Shown here piece by piece: positions 29,833 to 37,743 of a DNA stretch of 64,000 bases (positions within the stretch are counted from its first letter, which is position 1; every line of letters begins with the position of its first letter). The notes beneath the pieces were generated by a model. That model was not told the DNA's origin. It saw nothing but the letters and a program-made list of their open reading frames with translations, and did no database searches. The stretch covers positions 186,001 to 250,000 of the forward strand of contig NC_013407.1 of the NCBI RefSeq assembly GCF_000024625.1. Reading direction: 5' to 3'. Source of the DNA: Methanocaldococcus vulcanius M7 (GTDB lineage: Archaea > AGJL01 > Methanococci > Methanococcales > Methanocaldococcaceae). The position numbers were made by a program, and so were the translations under genes.

Positions 29833-30195
29833 TTACTCGTTTTTGATGTGTTTAAATCTTTTTTCATCTTTGTCATATAATTTGATGATCATGACGTTTG
29901 AAGGGTGTATTGGGTATGGGACTTCTTTTCCGTCCTGTTTTTTATTATTTGCACCTTCTACATGGATTCTGTATCTTTTTAAGTCAACTTTCACAACTTC
30001 CCCTTCTAAACCTTTGAAGTTTCCTCTCATTATTCTAACAACATCTCCCTTTCTAACTGGAATAGCGTTTTTACCTAACTTTTCTTTCAACTCTTTTGAT
30101 AACATTGCTGACATTACTTTTTTTCTTAAATGTAGTGGAGCGTTAAATAACGCTTTTCTCTGCTTTCTTGGTTGTTTTGACTTGGTAAAGGCCAT
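29833..30195 (-). CDS. rpl24: Ribosomal protein L24 (uL24)
   Basis: This is a 120-residue 50S assembly protein. The basic N-terminus ([20 protein letters not shown]) is typical of archaeal and eukaryotic L26/L24. The KOW motif [21 protein letters not shown] occupies roughly residues 47-67. The ATG at 30195 is preceded by GGTGAA. Confidence 0.97.
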   Translation of the reverse strand: MAFTKSKQPRKQRKALFNAPLHLRKKVMSAMLSKELKEKLGKNAIPVRKGDVVRIMRGNFKGLEGEVVKVDLKRYRIHVEGANNKKQDGKEVPYPIHPSNVMIIKLYDKDEKRFKHIKNE

Positions 30196-30249
30196 TATTT
30201 CACCTATTAACGTTTTTCTTATAATTCGTAATTATATTTTATATAAAGA

Positions 30250-30648
30250 TTATACGATGATTTTAGCTATTCTTGCAATACCTGGCCATCTCTCAGCTGC
30301 TTCTTTTGCCACTGGCCCTTTAATATCTGAACCTTTTGGGTTTCCATCTGGGGTTACTATAACAACTGCATTATCTGCAAACTTAACTCTTGTTCCGTCA
30401 GGTCTTTTGATTTCTTTTCTCTGTCTAATAACAACTGCTGGTAGAACTTGCTTTCTCATTTCTGGAGTTCCTTTTTTAACTGTTACTATAACCATATCTC
30501 CAACTCTTGCTGTTGGTAATCTTCTTGCAACTCCCTTGTAGTTTCTTACTGCGATGATTTCAACTTCCTTAGCTCCTGTGTTATCGGCACAGATACATCT
30601 TGCTCCAACAGGTAAAGCCCTAACTGGTTTTGAACTAATTGCTTTCAT
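30250..30648 (-). CDS. rpl14: Ribosomal protein L14 (uL14)
   Basis: This is a 132-residue five-stranded barrel protein of the 50S interface. It has the conserved core [18 protein letters not shown] and a second signature [20 protein letters not shown] that ends in [18 protein letters not shown]. Length is normal for archaea. It lies 29 bp after S17. Confidence 0.98.
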   Translation of the reverse strand: MKAISSKPVRALPVGARCICADNTGAKEVEIIAVRNYKGVARRLPTARVGDMVIVTVKKGTPEMRKQVLPAVVIRQRKEIKRPDGTRVKFADNAVVIVTPDGNPKGSDIKGPVAKEAAERWPGIARIAKIIV

Positions 30649-30677
30649 TGTTTTTCACCTTTTGGATTATTTTTCAT

Positions 30678-31031
30678 TTACTCTTCTCCTTTAACTTCAT
30701 CTGCTCTTCCTAATTTCTCAACTACAACAAATGCCTTTGTTTTACTTATTGGTCTACATTCCATGACCCTTACAATATCTCCAACTCTTGCGTGTATACA
30801 TGGTGGGTTATGAGCTGCTAATTTTGCACTTCTTCTTTCGTATCTTTCATATTTTTTTAGGTATTTTACAACTTCTCTTTTTATAATGACTGTGTTGTGT
30901 GGTTTGTCGCTAACTACTACTCCAACGAAACTTTGCCCTCTTACTGGCAAGTTTCCGTGAAATGGACAGTTTTTGTCGTTGCATTCCACTTCTGGAGTTT
31001 TAACTTTTATTCCTATGTTTTTTGCAACCAT
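30678..31031 (-). CDS. rps17: Ribosomal protein S17 (uS17)
   Basis: This is a 117-residue 30S protein with an OB fold. Archaeal features are the N-terminal extension with a cysteine pair ([10 protein letters not shown]) and the core [41 protein letters not shown] and [21 protein letters not shown]. It may begin a separate transcript, because a TATA-like box inside a perfect inverted repeat lies about 60 bp upstream. The gap to rnp1 is 144 bp, long for this cluster. Confidence 0.97.
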   Translation of the reverse strand: MVAKNIGIKVKTPEVECNDKNCPFHGNLPVRGQSFVGVVVSDKPHNTVIIKREVVKYLKKYERYERRSAKLAAHNPPCIHARVGDIVRVMECRPISKTKAFVVVEKLGRADEVKGEE

Positions 31032-31083
31032 GTTTTTACCTCCGGATTAATTTTATTGTCTTAGAGTGGCTTCAATATTTAGC

Positions 31084-31112
31084 AAAACATGTATTTATAT
31101 TTTACATGTTTT
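31084..31112 (-). promoter_or_regulatory. Inverted repeat enclosing a TATA-like box upstream of S17
   Basis: Arms AAAACATGTA (31084-31093) and TACATGTTTT (31103-31112) are perfectly complementary. The nine bases between them, read on the minus strand, form AAATATAAA, a good archaeal TATA core. Transcription would start near 31070 and give S17 a leader of about 40 bases. The dyad could be an operator for an internal promoter of the ribosomal cluster, or a terminator hairpin after rnp1. Confidence 0.45.
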
Positions 31113-31139
31113 AGTGATTGTTGATTAATGACTGTCTTT

Positions 31140-31151
31140 TCGGTTGGGGCA
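31140..31151. repeat. Left arm of a 12-bp inverted repeat flanking rnp1
   Basis: TCGGTTGGGGCA at 31140-31151 is the exact reverse complement of 31469-31480. It lies 25 bp beyond the rnp1 stop codon. The two G/C-rich arms stand out against A+T-rich flanks. Confidence 0.7.
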
Positions 31152-31175
31152 AAAATAGAGACAAGATTTTAAAGG

Positions 31176-31466
31176 TTAATATGGATAAAGGATTTTTATC
31201 TTTTTCTTTTTTAGACGATCTTCAGGCCTTCCAACCAATAATCTACCATCAACTTTAACTTTACAGTTTTTTAAGAGGAATACAAATATTGCAATGTCTT
31301 TTGGAATTATAACCTCTCTTCCATCTTTTTTTTCAATTTTTAATGTATTTCGCGTTTCATCAATGACTTTCCCTTTGATCCCTATCATTGATTTATTTTT
31401 AGCATCAATGATCTCTACATCTAAACCAATTAGTTCATGTCTTAGAATGTTATTAGGAGTTATCAT
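31176..31466 (-). CDS. rnp1: RNase P protein component 1 (Rpp29/Pop4)
   Basis: This is a 96-residue subunit of archaeal RNase P, the ribozyme that trims tRNA 5' ends. It pairs with Rpp21 to help substrate recognition. The Sm-like barrel is evident from ELIGLDVEIIDAKNKSMIGIKGKVIDETRNTLKIEK (strands in succession) and DGREVIIPKDIAIFVFLL. It sits inside the ribosomal cluster between aIF1 and S17, the common archaeal position. Start ATG 31466 is preceded by GTTGGGGC rather than GGTGA. Those bases are one arm of an inverted repeat whose other arm lies beyond the stop codon, so initiation could be controlled by long-range pairing. Confidence 0.95.
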   Translation of the reverse strand: MITPNNILRHELIGLDVEIIDAKNKSMIGIKGKVIDETRNTLKIEKKDGREVIIPKDIAIFVFLLKNCKVKVDGRLLVGRPEDRLKKKKIKILYPY

Positions 31467-31468
31467 AC

Positions 31469-31480
31469 TGCCCCAACCGA
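31469..31480. repeat. Right arm of the inverted repeat flanking rnp1
   Basis: TGCCCCAACCGA at 31469-31480 pairs perfectly with 31140-31151. In the minus-strand message this arm reads UCGGUUGGGGCA. It ends two bases before the rnp1 AUG and covers the only candidate ribosome binding site. Confidence 0.7.
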
Positions 31481-31526
31481 TTTAAGCGGGGACGGGGTGT
31501 GCCGATTTAAGGCATCCGCGTCCCCT
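31481..31526 (-). ncRNA. GC-rich hairpin upstream of rnp1 (possible ncRNA or cis-regulatory leader)
   Basis: In a genome where intergenic DNA is mostly A and T, 31470-31525 is 36 of 56 G or C. GGGGACG (31488-31494) pairs with CGTCCCC (31519-31525). Inside it, GG, then GTGCC pairs with GGCAT, then CC around a seven-base loop GATTTAA, with one bulge and a small internal loop. The 10-mer CCGATTTAAG occurs twice, at 31477-31486 and 31502-31511. In hyperthermophilic Methanocaldococcus, local high G+C usually marks structured RNA. It could be a short ncRNA on either strand or a leader element of rnp1. The strand given follows the operon and is not proven. Confidence 0.5.
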
Positions 31527-31609
31527 TTTTCTAAGATTAAAATAAGAAGTTATTTTTATTATTTTTTGTTTTTTGTGAGATTTATTTTAAAAATGCCAGT
31601 ATTCCTGAT

Positions 31610-31918
31610 CTACCTTATTTCGATAGAATCTCGCGAGAATCCCATTTTAACAAGCTCTTCTGCAACTCTCTTTCTGTGATCTCCCTGAAGTTCTATCGTA
31701 TCTCCTTTAACAGTTCCTCCACAGGCACAGATGTCCTTTAATTTTTTAGCGAGTTCCTTTAAATCAATAACACTTGTGTCGAATCCTTCTACTATCGTCA
31801 TTAATTTACCAAATCTTCTTTTTGTAACGTATATTTTTATCTTCTGTTCTTCTTTTGCAATTTCTTCACAAACGCATAGTTCTTTTGGTAATCCACATCT
31901 TGGACAGATTTCTGGCAT
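31610..31918 (-). CDS. eif1: Translation initiation factor aIF1 (SUI1/YciH)
   Basis: aIF1 binds the 30S P-site region and monitors start-codon selection. The 102-residue protein has an N-terminal four-cysteine knuckle ([13 protein letters not shown], residues about 4-16) and the SUI1 domain with [40 protein letters not shown] and [14 protein letters not shown]. It lies between L29 and rnp1. A 144-bp gap with a GC-rich hairpin follows it, before rnp1. Confidence 0.96.
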   Translation of the reverse strand: MPEICPRCGLPKELCVCEEIAKEEQKIKIYVTKRRFGKLMTIVEGFDTSVIDLKELAKKLKDICACGGTVKGDTIELQGDHRKRVAEELVKMGFSRDSIEIR

Positions 31919-31991
31919 TACTGCACCTCTGTATTTTATGTGCCTTTCGTGTAATTATTTAGTATTTAGACAAGGTATTTAAATTTTTCTT

Positions 31992-32201
31992 TTAGGCAGT
32001 GTTTCTTTTCTTTTCATTCATTATTGTCAATATTCTTGCTATTGTTCTTTTTATTTCTCTAACTCTTCCAGGGTTGGAAGGAGCTCCTGCAACGGCTTTA
32101 CTTGCTCTTTCTTTCAATAATTCTCTTTTTAAATCAGCCATCTTTTCTCTCAATTCTTCAATTGACATTCCTCTAAGTTCGTCAGCTCTTAGTATTGCCA
32201 T
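31992..32201 (-). CDS. rpl29: Ribosomal protein L29 (uL29)
   Basis: This is a 69-residue helical-hairpin protein at the peptide exit of the 50[30 protein letters not shown] and [20 protein letters not shown] are its two helices. The ATG at 32201 lies five bases after GGTGA; the GTG at 32210 is inside the binding site and is rejected. Confidence 0.96.
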   Translation of the reverse strand: MAILRADELRGMSIEELREKMADLKRELLKERASKAVAGAPSNPGRVREIKRTIARILTIMNEKKRNTA

Positions 32202-32252
32202 TGTTTTCACCTGCTATTTTAACTGTTTTAGTTTTAAATATTTTGGAGAGAT

Positions 32253-32873
32253 CTACTCTTCTTCCACAACGTGTTCAACTTCCGTATCTTTAATTATGAT
32301 TTCATCTGGTAAGAGGACGTCTGGTCTCATGATCTTTACTGTAACTCCAATGACTCCCGGCTTGGTTTTTGCTATTGCACTACCTTTATCAACGAGTTCT
32401 TCTGCTGGTTCTCCACAGTGTTTCATATATCCTGCCATAAATTTCTCGGTTCTTGCTCTTTCTCCCGTTAACTTTCCGGAAATAATAACAATAACCCCTT
32501 TTGCTCCTGCGTTCATTACTCTTCTTACAGCAGTGTGCCCTACTCTTCTAAAATGCATTCCTCTTTCTAATGACTGAGCAACCTTTTGAGCAACAACTTG
32601 GGCATCTAAGTCGGGGTTTTCAACTGGTTTAACATCGATTTGTGGTTTTTCAACACCAAATTCTTTCGCAAGTGTTTCTGTTAATTCTCTAATTCTACTT
32701 CCTCTTCTTCCGATAACGAATCCTGGTTTTTCAGCATAGATGATTATTTTAGTTCCAATTGGTGTTTTTCTTATATAGCAGTGGCTATATCCTGCTCTAC
32801 TTAACTCTTTTTTAAAGTATTCGTCTATTAAAAACTCTTTTATGTGTTCTTTAACGAAGGTTCTTTCGATCAT
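32253..32873 (-). CDS. rps3: Ribosomal protein S3 (uS3)
   Basis: This is a 206-residue 30S protein at the mRNA entry. The N-terminal KH domain has [21 protein letters not shown] with its GxxG loop, and the C-terminal S3 domain has [20 protein letters not shown]. The C-terminus is acidic. The ATG at 32873 follows GGTGG by five bases, so the GTG three codons upstream is rejected. Confidence 0.97.
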   Translation of the reverse strand: MIERTFVKEHIKEFLIDEYFKKELSRAGYSHCYIRKTPIGTKIIIYAEKPGFVIGRRGSRIRELTETLAKEFGVEKPQIDVKPVENPDLDAQVVAQKVAQSLERGMHFRRVGHTAVRRVMNAGAKGVIVIISGKLTGERARTEKFMAGYMKHCGEPAEELVDKGSAIAKTKPGVIGVTVKIMRPDVLLPDEIIIKDTEVEHVVEEE

Positions 32874-32960
32874 GCTATCCACCTTTTTTATATTTTTGAA
32901 TTTGCTTTATTATTAATTATTTTTATTGTTTTTTATTATTTTATATTGTTCTTATTTATT

Positions 32961-33422
32961 TTAGTGGAATTCTTCTAAGATAACTTGTATGTGAACAGTT
33001 TCTTGGAATTTGGGTGTTGCTCTTCCGAATGCTCTTGGCATGTATCTTTTTATTGTTATACCTTTATTTGTGGATATGTGTTTTATTCTTAACTTTTCAG
33101 TGTTTAATCCTTTATATTCAGCATTTGCTCTTGCATAGTTTAATATTTTTAATATTTCTCTTGATGCTTTTATTGGGTATCTTCCTGCATGCCATCCGAG
33201 TTTTCCTTTTCTATGTCCTACTTTCTTACAGTGTCTTTTAAATAGAACAGGTCTTTTCATTTCTATTACATCTTCTAAGAATTTTATTGCTTCATCTAAC
33301 TTCATTCCATTTATTGCTCTACATATTTCCCTTGCATGTTTTCTTGAGATTGGAACGTTTCTACCCATCGCTCTTGCAGTTTTTTCTGGATTTGTTTGAA
33401 TTTTATATTTTAGTTTGGCCAT
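32961..33422 (-). CDS. rpl22: Ribosomal protein L22 (uL22)
   Basis: This is a 153-residue archaeal L22 whose long hairpin lines the exit tunnel. Conserved parts are RNVPISRKHAREICRAINGM, GRYPIKASREILKILNYARAN and KRYMPRAFGRATPKFQ. It is the first gene of this cluster. The genes that normally precede it (S19, L2, L23, L4, L3) are absent, and aEF1-beta occupies that side. As I recall, the same split exists in M. jannaschii. Confidence 0.97.
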   Translation of the reverse strand: MAKLKYKIQTNPEKTARAMGRNVPISRKHAREICRAINGMKLDEAIKFLEDVIEMKRPVLFKRHCKKVGHRKGKLGWHAGRYPIKASREILKILNYARANAEYKGLNTEKLRIKHISTNKGITIKRYMPRAFGRATPKFQETVHIQVILEEFH

Positions 33423-33625
33423 TTATATCACCTTTTAAAATTGAAGGTTTTTGCTAAATCTTTCTTGTTATGCTATATATTTGTGTTAATCATCATTTTA
33501 TTATACATGTTATTATGTTTATTTGGAGAGTAATTTTAAATGTTGGTGGTTCTGAATTTTGTTTTTAATTTTTTACTGTTTCATGAACGATTTATAATTG
33601 GTAAGATTATAAAATTTTAAAAGTG

Positions 33626-33635
33626 TTATATATAA
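33626..33635 (-). promoter_or_regulatory. TATA box, probable promoter of the ribosomal protein cluster
   Basis: TTATATATAA is a close match to the methanogen box A and lies about 200 bp ahead of rpl22 on its strand. Initiation would fall near 33605 and give a leader of about 180 bases. Other A/T-rich candidates exist in this 279-bp gap, so the choice is tentative. Confidence 0.45.
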
Positions 33636-33701
33636 TTTACTAATTAATTGTGCTATAATCGCTGTTAAAAAGGTGTGTATTCAAAAGAGAAGGTTTGCAA
33701 T

Positions 33702-33971
33702 TTATGCCAGAGATACTTCAACGGTTTCAACGCTCTCAACCTCGTCAATTTCGGATAGGGCATTTTCTATTGGTTCAGTTCCTCCTTCTCTTTCTTCCAT
33801 TTCGATAACTGCATAAACAGCATACAATCCGAATGCTAATGGTTCATCAAATAACCCTCTAACTGCAACGTTTTCTTTTTCTAAAACCTCTTTAACTTTT
33901 TCTTTTAGTTTTTCTTTATCAACTTCTGGACTTGTAGGCATGATTTTTATTTTTGCTAATACTGATGCCAT
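33702..33971 (-). CDS. ef1b: Elongation factor 1-beta (aEF1B)
   Basis: This is the guanine-nucleotide exchange factor for aEF1A. The 89-residue protein corresponds to the C-terminal catalytic domain of eukaryotic eEF1B-alpha. It has ASVLAKIKIMPTSPEVD at the start and the conserved EEPLAFGLYAVYAVIEM-type centre, here FDEPLAFGLYAVYAVIEMEE. It ends ESVETVEVSLA. GGTGA lies five bases before the ATG at 33971; the upstream in-frame start at 33980 is rejected. It follows a small zinc ribbon gene by 20 bp. Confidence 0.96.
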   Translation of the reverse strand: MASVLAKIKIMPTSPEVDKEKLKEKVKEVLEKENVAVRGLFDEPLAFGLYAVYAVIEMEEREGGTEPIENALSEIDEVESVETVEVSLA

Positions 33972-33991
33972 TTTATTCACCTCATTTTTAA

Positions 33992-34156
33992 TTATGGTCC
34001 CTCAAATCCACATTTTGGACACTTGTAAGGGTTATTTAACTTTCTACATTTTTCGCATCTTACAATCTCTACTTCTCCGCAGTTTGGACATGGAAATTTT
34101 GTTGATTTTTCTCTTGGAGCTATTTCAGCATTGCAACTTATGCAAACATACTTCAT
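33992..34156 (-). CDS. Small zinc-ribbon protein beside aEF1-beta
   Basis: This short gene encodes 54 residues. It begins [20 protein letters not shown] and contains [15 protein letters not shown] and CPKCGFEGP, eight cysteines in four CX2C pairs, so two zinc sites. It matches the small archaeal double zinc-finger family (HVO_2753-like) that is widely encoded next to EF1-beta. A translation-linked role is inferred from that neighbourhood only. GGTGGG lies four bases before the ATG at 34156. Confidence 0.88.
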   Translation of the reverse strand: MKYVCISCNAEIAPREKSTKFPCPNCGEVEIVRCEKCRKLNNPYKCPKCGFEGP

Positions 34157-34305
34157 TTTCCCACCAATTCATTTTTTTAAGATTTTTCATTGTTTTTAAT
34201 TTTTATTGTTATCTGTATTCGATTATTATAGCAGTATTGTCATAATATAATAATATTGTATATCCTATACATAAAGATGTGATAAATTGCTGGAGGATAT
34301 TTATT

Positions 34306-34941
34306 TTAAATTATTTTGGTGCAAATGGTGTTTTTCCTTTCAAAAATATCAATAACACGTTCTGGGAATTTACCATTAACAACGTATGCTTTCATTTTAA
34401 ACTGTTTTAAAAGAATGGGAAACTTTTCATCAACGGATGTTAAACCTTTAATGTCATTTGCATTAATTGTATTTAATAGTTTCCCTCCTGGGAACTTGTC
34501 GTAGATGCCATCTACATCAGTGGCTATTATAATCTCCTTAACATCTAATAACTTTCCTATATATAAACTTAATGAGTCAGAGGTTATTGACCAACTATGC
34601 TCTGCCATATCGGTTGATAATAATATTGTTGAAGGGAGTAATATTGCAATGTTTTCTTTTCTTATCTCTTTTTTTAAATCAAAAAGGTTGTCATATTTTT
34701 TTATTCCGCCAATTTCAGAAAACACCTCTCCAACAAGATCCATTGACTTTATTGCCAATTTGTGAGATAGAGAGTTAGATATATGTAATTTTTTGTCTAT
34801 TTTCCTTATAACATTAGCAAATTCTCCCCCTCCGGGAATAATTACAATATTTTTATCTTTTTCTTTTGCATAGGTTTTGAGGGTAGTTAGCAGTGGTTTT
34901 ACATGATATGTTAGGGATCCTCCTATTTTTATCAAATACAT
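34306..34941 (-). CDS. mfnE: MfnE, aminomethylfuran-methyl phosphate kinase
   Basis: MfnE phosphorylates [5-(aminomethyl)furan-3-yl]methyl phosphate to the diphosphate in methanofuran synthesis. The 211-residue protein has the amino-acid-kinase fold: LIKIGGSL at the start, IIPGGGEFANVIRKID, SLSHKLAIKSMDLVGEVF, and IIATDVDGIYDKFPGGKLL for nucleotide binding. These features and its place beside aEF1-beta match the M. jannaschii MfnE gene as I recall it. The alternative is a generic AAK kinase. The ATG at 34941 is five bases after GGTGA. Confidence 0.87.
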   Translation of the reverse strand: MYLIKIGGSLTYHVKPLLTTLKTYAKEKDKNIVIIPGGGEFANVIRKIDKKLHISNSLSHKLAIKSMDLVGEVFSEIGGIKKYDNLFDLKKEIRKENIAILLPSTILLSTDMAEHSWSITSDSLSLYIGKLLDVKEIIIATDVDGIYDKFPGGKLLNTINANDIKGLTSVDEKFPILLKQFKMKAYVVNGKFPERVIDIFERKNTICTKII

Positions 34942-35116
34942 AATTTTCACCGAGATTTATGAGGATTAGAAATTCATAAAAATAAATAGAATAAATAAAT
35001 AGAACATTTTAAAATATAAACTTCAAAACAGCCGATTAGACACCCAATAATCTACACACTTGATAATACGATAATTTTTAATAATTTTTATAATTTCCAT
35101 ATTTTCCTTTTTTCTT

Positions 35117-35860
35117 TTAGAAGATCTTTTGTGTTATTAACTTAAAAAGTATTTTAAACCCAGTTATTACATTAGTTCCCCTACTCATTGAGTATTCAGT
35201 ATATATTGTTTTTATTGGGACTTCTTTCAATTTTAATTGATGTTTTTTAGCTATTATTATAAATTCGGAAGAGACCTCATATCTATCACTTTTTAAAGCA
35301 TTTATCACTTTTTTAGCAGATTCGTAAGAAAATGCCCTAAGACCACTTTGACTATCTGTTACAAAATAACCTCCCATGAGATATGTTATTAAATTTAAGC
35401 CAAAATTTCCAACTCTTTTAACCAATGGCATATTCTTTAATTCTTTTTTATCCATCATTCTACTTCCAATAACAAAGTCAAAATTTTGCTCAATTATTGG
35501 TTTTGCAACTTTTTCTACATCCCTTGGATGATGTTGTCCGTCAGCATCGAAGGTTACTATAACTTTGGGATTATAAATTAAAGCACATTTAATCCCCGTT
35601 CCCAAAGCTCCCCCTAACCCTCTATTTAATATATGCCTACAAACAATTACATTCTCTTTTTTAGCGATCTCATATGTCCTGTCAGAAGAGCCATCATCTA
35701 CAACAATAATGTTTTTATAACCTTCTCTTTTTAAATTTTTTAAAGTTTCTCCAATCATCTTCTCTTCGTTAAATGCAGGTATCACTATAAAAATATCTTC
35801 CTTGTTTAATTTATTTGATTTATCTAATTTAATTCGGCTGTTTTGCCTTTGACTTCTCAT
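35117..35860 (-). CDS. Glycosyltransferase family 2, dolichyl-phosphate sugar synthase-like
   Basis: This 247-residue GT2 enzyme has FIVIPAFNEEKMIGETL, VVDDGSSDRTYEIA, the metal motif DAD in VTFDADGQHHPRDV, and FVTDSQSGLRAFSYESA. It is closest to archaeal polyprenyl-phosphate glucose or GlcNAc synthases such as AglJ-like enzymes, which start N-glycan assembly. A basic Asn- and Lys-rich segment of about 20 residues precedes the fold. The ATG at 35860 follows GGTGG; the gene start lies inside the 3' end of the MrpF-like gene, so both are co-transcribed. It differs from the GT2 near 12.4 kb. Confidence 0.87.
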   Translation of the reverse strand: MRSQRQNSRIKLDKSNKLNKEDIFIVIPAFNEEKMIGETLKNLKREGYKNIIVVDDGSSDRTYEIAKKENVIVCRHILNRGLGGALGTGIKCALIYNPKVIVTFDADGQHHPRDVEKVAKPIIEQNFDFVIGSRMMDKKELKNMPLVKRVGNFGLNLITYLMGGYFVTDSQSGLRAFSYESAKKVINALKSDRYEVSSEFIIIAKKHQLKLKEVPIKTIYTEYSMSRGTNVITGFKILFKLITQKIF

Positions 35861-36113
35861 TGTCTCCACCTATCACCTTACAGAAAGCAAATGCTCCTAC
35901 TATTCCACATATAAACATTGCCAGAGCTATTGTATTAGCAAATGCAATATTGTATTTTTGAGAGATAACCACGATCAGTGTTCCTGCAACTACGGTAATT
36001 ATCGATTCCCCTACTAAAACATTTGCAGTTCCTTTTTTGAATGATAATCTTAAACCAACAAGAGCAGAAAATCCTAATGCAACAATTGCAAACAACCAAA
36101 CATAAAAATTCAT
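35829..36113 (-). CDS. Small three-helix membrane protein, MrpF/EhbB-like
   Basis: This 94-residue protein has three membrane helices: FYVWLFAIVALGFSALVGLR, ESIITVVAGTLIVVIS and TIALAMFICGIVGAFAFCKV. The pattern of Arg after helix 1, a GTAN loop, and an acidic residue at the start of helix 2 resembles MrpF, a subunit of multisubunit cation/proton antiporters that also occurs in energy-converting hydrogenases of methanogens. No other Mrp or Ehb gene is close. It overlaps the GT2 gene by 32 bp. The MrpF assignment is tentative; a small membrane partner of the GT2 is the alternative. Confidence 0.6.
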   Translation of the reverse strand: MNFYVWLFAIVALGFSALVGLRLSFKKGTANVLVGESIITVVAGTLIVVISQKYNIAFANTIALAMFICGIVGAFAFCKVIGGDNEKSKAKQPN

Positions 36114-36324
36114 GGTTTCACCGTCGGAATTTGCTTCATCTACTCTCCATATAACTATTACTTTCTGTTCTTCAATATTATTTTAATTTAACTTCTTTAA
36201 TTTTCATTACATTTCTTTAATTAAATCAAAGTATTTTAAGGTTTTGGATCCATTGAAAATTTAACAGAACTAAACGAAAATGCATAAATATGTGCAGAAA
36301 TTAAAACTCTTTTTGGTGAGATGT

Positions 36325-37494
36325 ATGGAGATAGGTACTCCTCTTTTAAAGGATAGTGTAAAGTTTTTACTACTTGGGAGTGGAGAACTCGGAAAAGAGG
36401 TTATTATAGAAGCTCAAAGATTAGGAATAGAATGTATCGCAGTAGATAGGTATCAAAATGCCCCCGCCATGCAGGTTGCCCATAGAAGTTATGTTATTGA
36501 TATGAAGGACTATGATGCATTGATGGCGATTATTAAGAGAGAGGAGCCAAATTATATAGTTCCTGAAATTGAAGCAATAAACACTGATGCTTTAATAGAT
36601 GCTGAAAAAATGGGGTATAACGTTGTTCCCACTGCCAATGCAACAAAAATAACTATGAATAGGGAATTAATAAGACGATTAGCTGCTGAAAAATTGAAGT
36701 TAAAAACTGCAAGATATGCATTTGCCAACTCGCTGGAAGAGTTAAAAGAGGCGGTTGCAAAAGTAGGAATTCCATGTGTAGTTAAGCCAATAATGTCATC
36801 TTCTGGAAAGGGGCAGAGTATAATTAAAAAAGAAGATGATATAGAAAAAGCTTGGAATATTGCAAGAGAAGGAGCGAGAGGGATTGGAAATAGGGTTATA
36901 GTTGAAGAATTTATAAATTTTGATTATGAAATAACATTATTAACTGCAAGAACTGCCAATGGAACCAAATTTTGTGAACCAATTGGTCATATTCAGATTG
37001 ATGGGGACTATCACGAGAGTTGGCAACCACAAGATATGTCCCAAAGTTTGAAAGAGCAAGCAAAAGAAATATCAAAAGAGATAACTGATGCGTTGGGAGG
37101 TTATGGAATCTTCGGTGTAGAGTTGTTTGTTAAAGGAGATGAGGTAATATTTAGCGAAGTTTCTCCAAGACCTCACGATACTGGAATGGTTACGATGATA
37201 ACACAAGATATGAGCGAGTTTGAGATACACGTTAGAGCAATACTCGGTTTTGATGTTTCCACTAAACTGCTCAGATGTGGAGCCAGCCATGTTATTAAGG
37301 CAGAGATAAACAAATATGCTCCAAAATATGACATAAAAGAAGCAGTTAAAGTGCCAAACTCTAAATTGAGATTATTTGGAAAGCCAAATGCAAAAGTTGG
37401 AAGAAGGATGGGAGTTGCTTTGTCTTATGCTGAATCCATTAAAAAAGCGAGAGAACTTGCAGAAAAATGTGCTCATTCTGTTAAAATATATTAA
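36325..37494 (+). CDS. purT: PurT, formate-dependent phosphoribosylglycinamide formyltransferase
   Basis: PurT makes formyl-GAR in purine synthesis by activating formate with ATP, the usual route in methanogens that keep folate-type one-carbon carriers out of this step. The 389-residue ATP-grasp protein starts [21 protein letters not shown], then has [19 protein letters not shown], the ATP-binding [17 protein letters not shown] and [17 protein letters not shown], and the metal site [14 protein letters not shown]. The ATG at 36325 is five bases after GGTGA and in frame; the ATG at 36280 has no site. Confidence 0.96.
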   Translation: MEIGTPLLKDSVKFLLLGSGELGKEVIIEAQRLGIECIAVDRYQNAPAMQVAHRSYVIDMKDYDALMAIIKREEPNYIVPEIEAINTDALIDAEKMGYNVVPTANATKITMNRELIRRLAAEKLKLKTARYAFANSLEELKEAVAKVGIPCVVKPIMSSSGKGQSIIKKEDDIEKAWNIAREGARGIGNRVIVEEFINFDYEITLLTARTANGTKFCEPIGHIQIDGDYHESWQPQDMSQSLKEQAKEISKEITDALGGYGIFGVELFVKGDEVIFSEVSPRPHDTGMVTMITQDMSEFEIHVRAILGFDVSTKLLRCGASHVIKAEINKYAPKYDIKEAVKVPNSKLRLFGKPNAKVGRRMGVALSYAESIKKARELAEKCAHSVKIY

Positions 37495-37743
37495 AAAATA
37501 TAACTAATAAGATATATTAATTTGGTAGTATGAATATGGAATATATGGGCTCTGCGATTTTACACCATACACATCTATTTTTAACGTTAATTATTTTTTA
37601 TTAGTTCTGTTCTGGTTTTATATGTATTTCCTATTTATTTTTAACACTAAATATTTCAACATTATTGATTACATTTTTAACTGTTTAATTATAAATATCA
37701 CGACTTACAAAAATACTTTTGAATAAAATTTTTTGGTGAAATT

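Noticed and set aside
33423-33701. Missing S19, L2, L23, L4 and L3 as a sign of deletion
   Set aside because: The same split of the S10-like and spc-like parts is, as I recall, normal in M. jannaschii, so this is lineage gene order and not a local loss.
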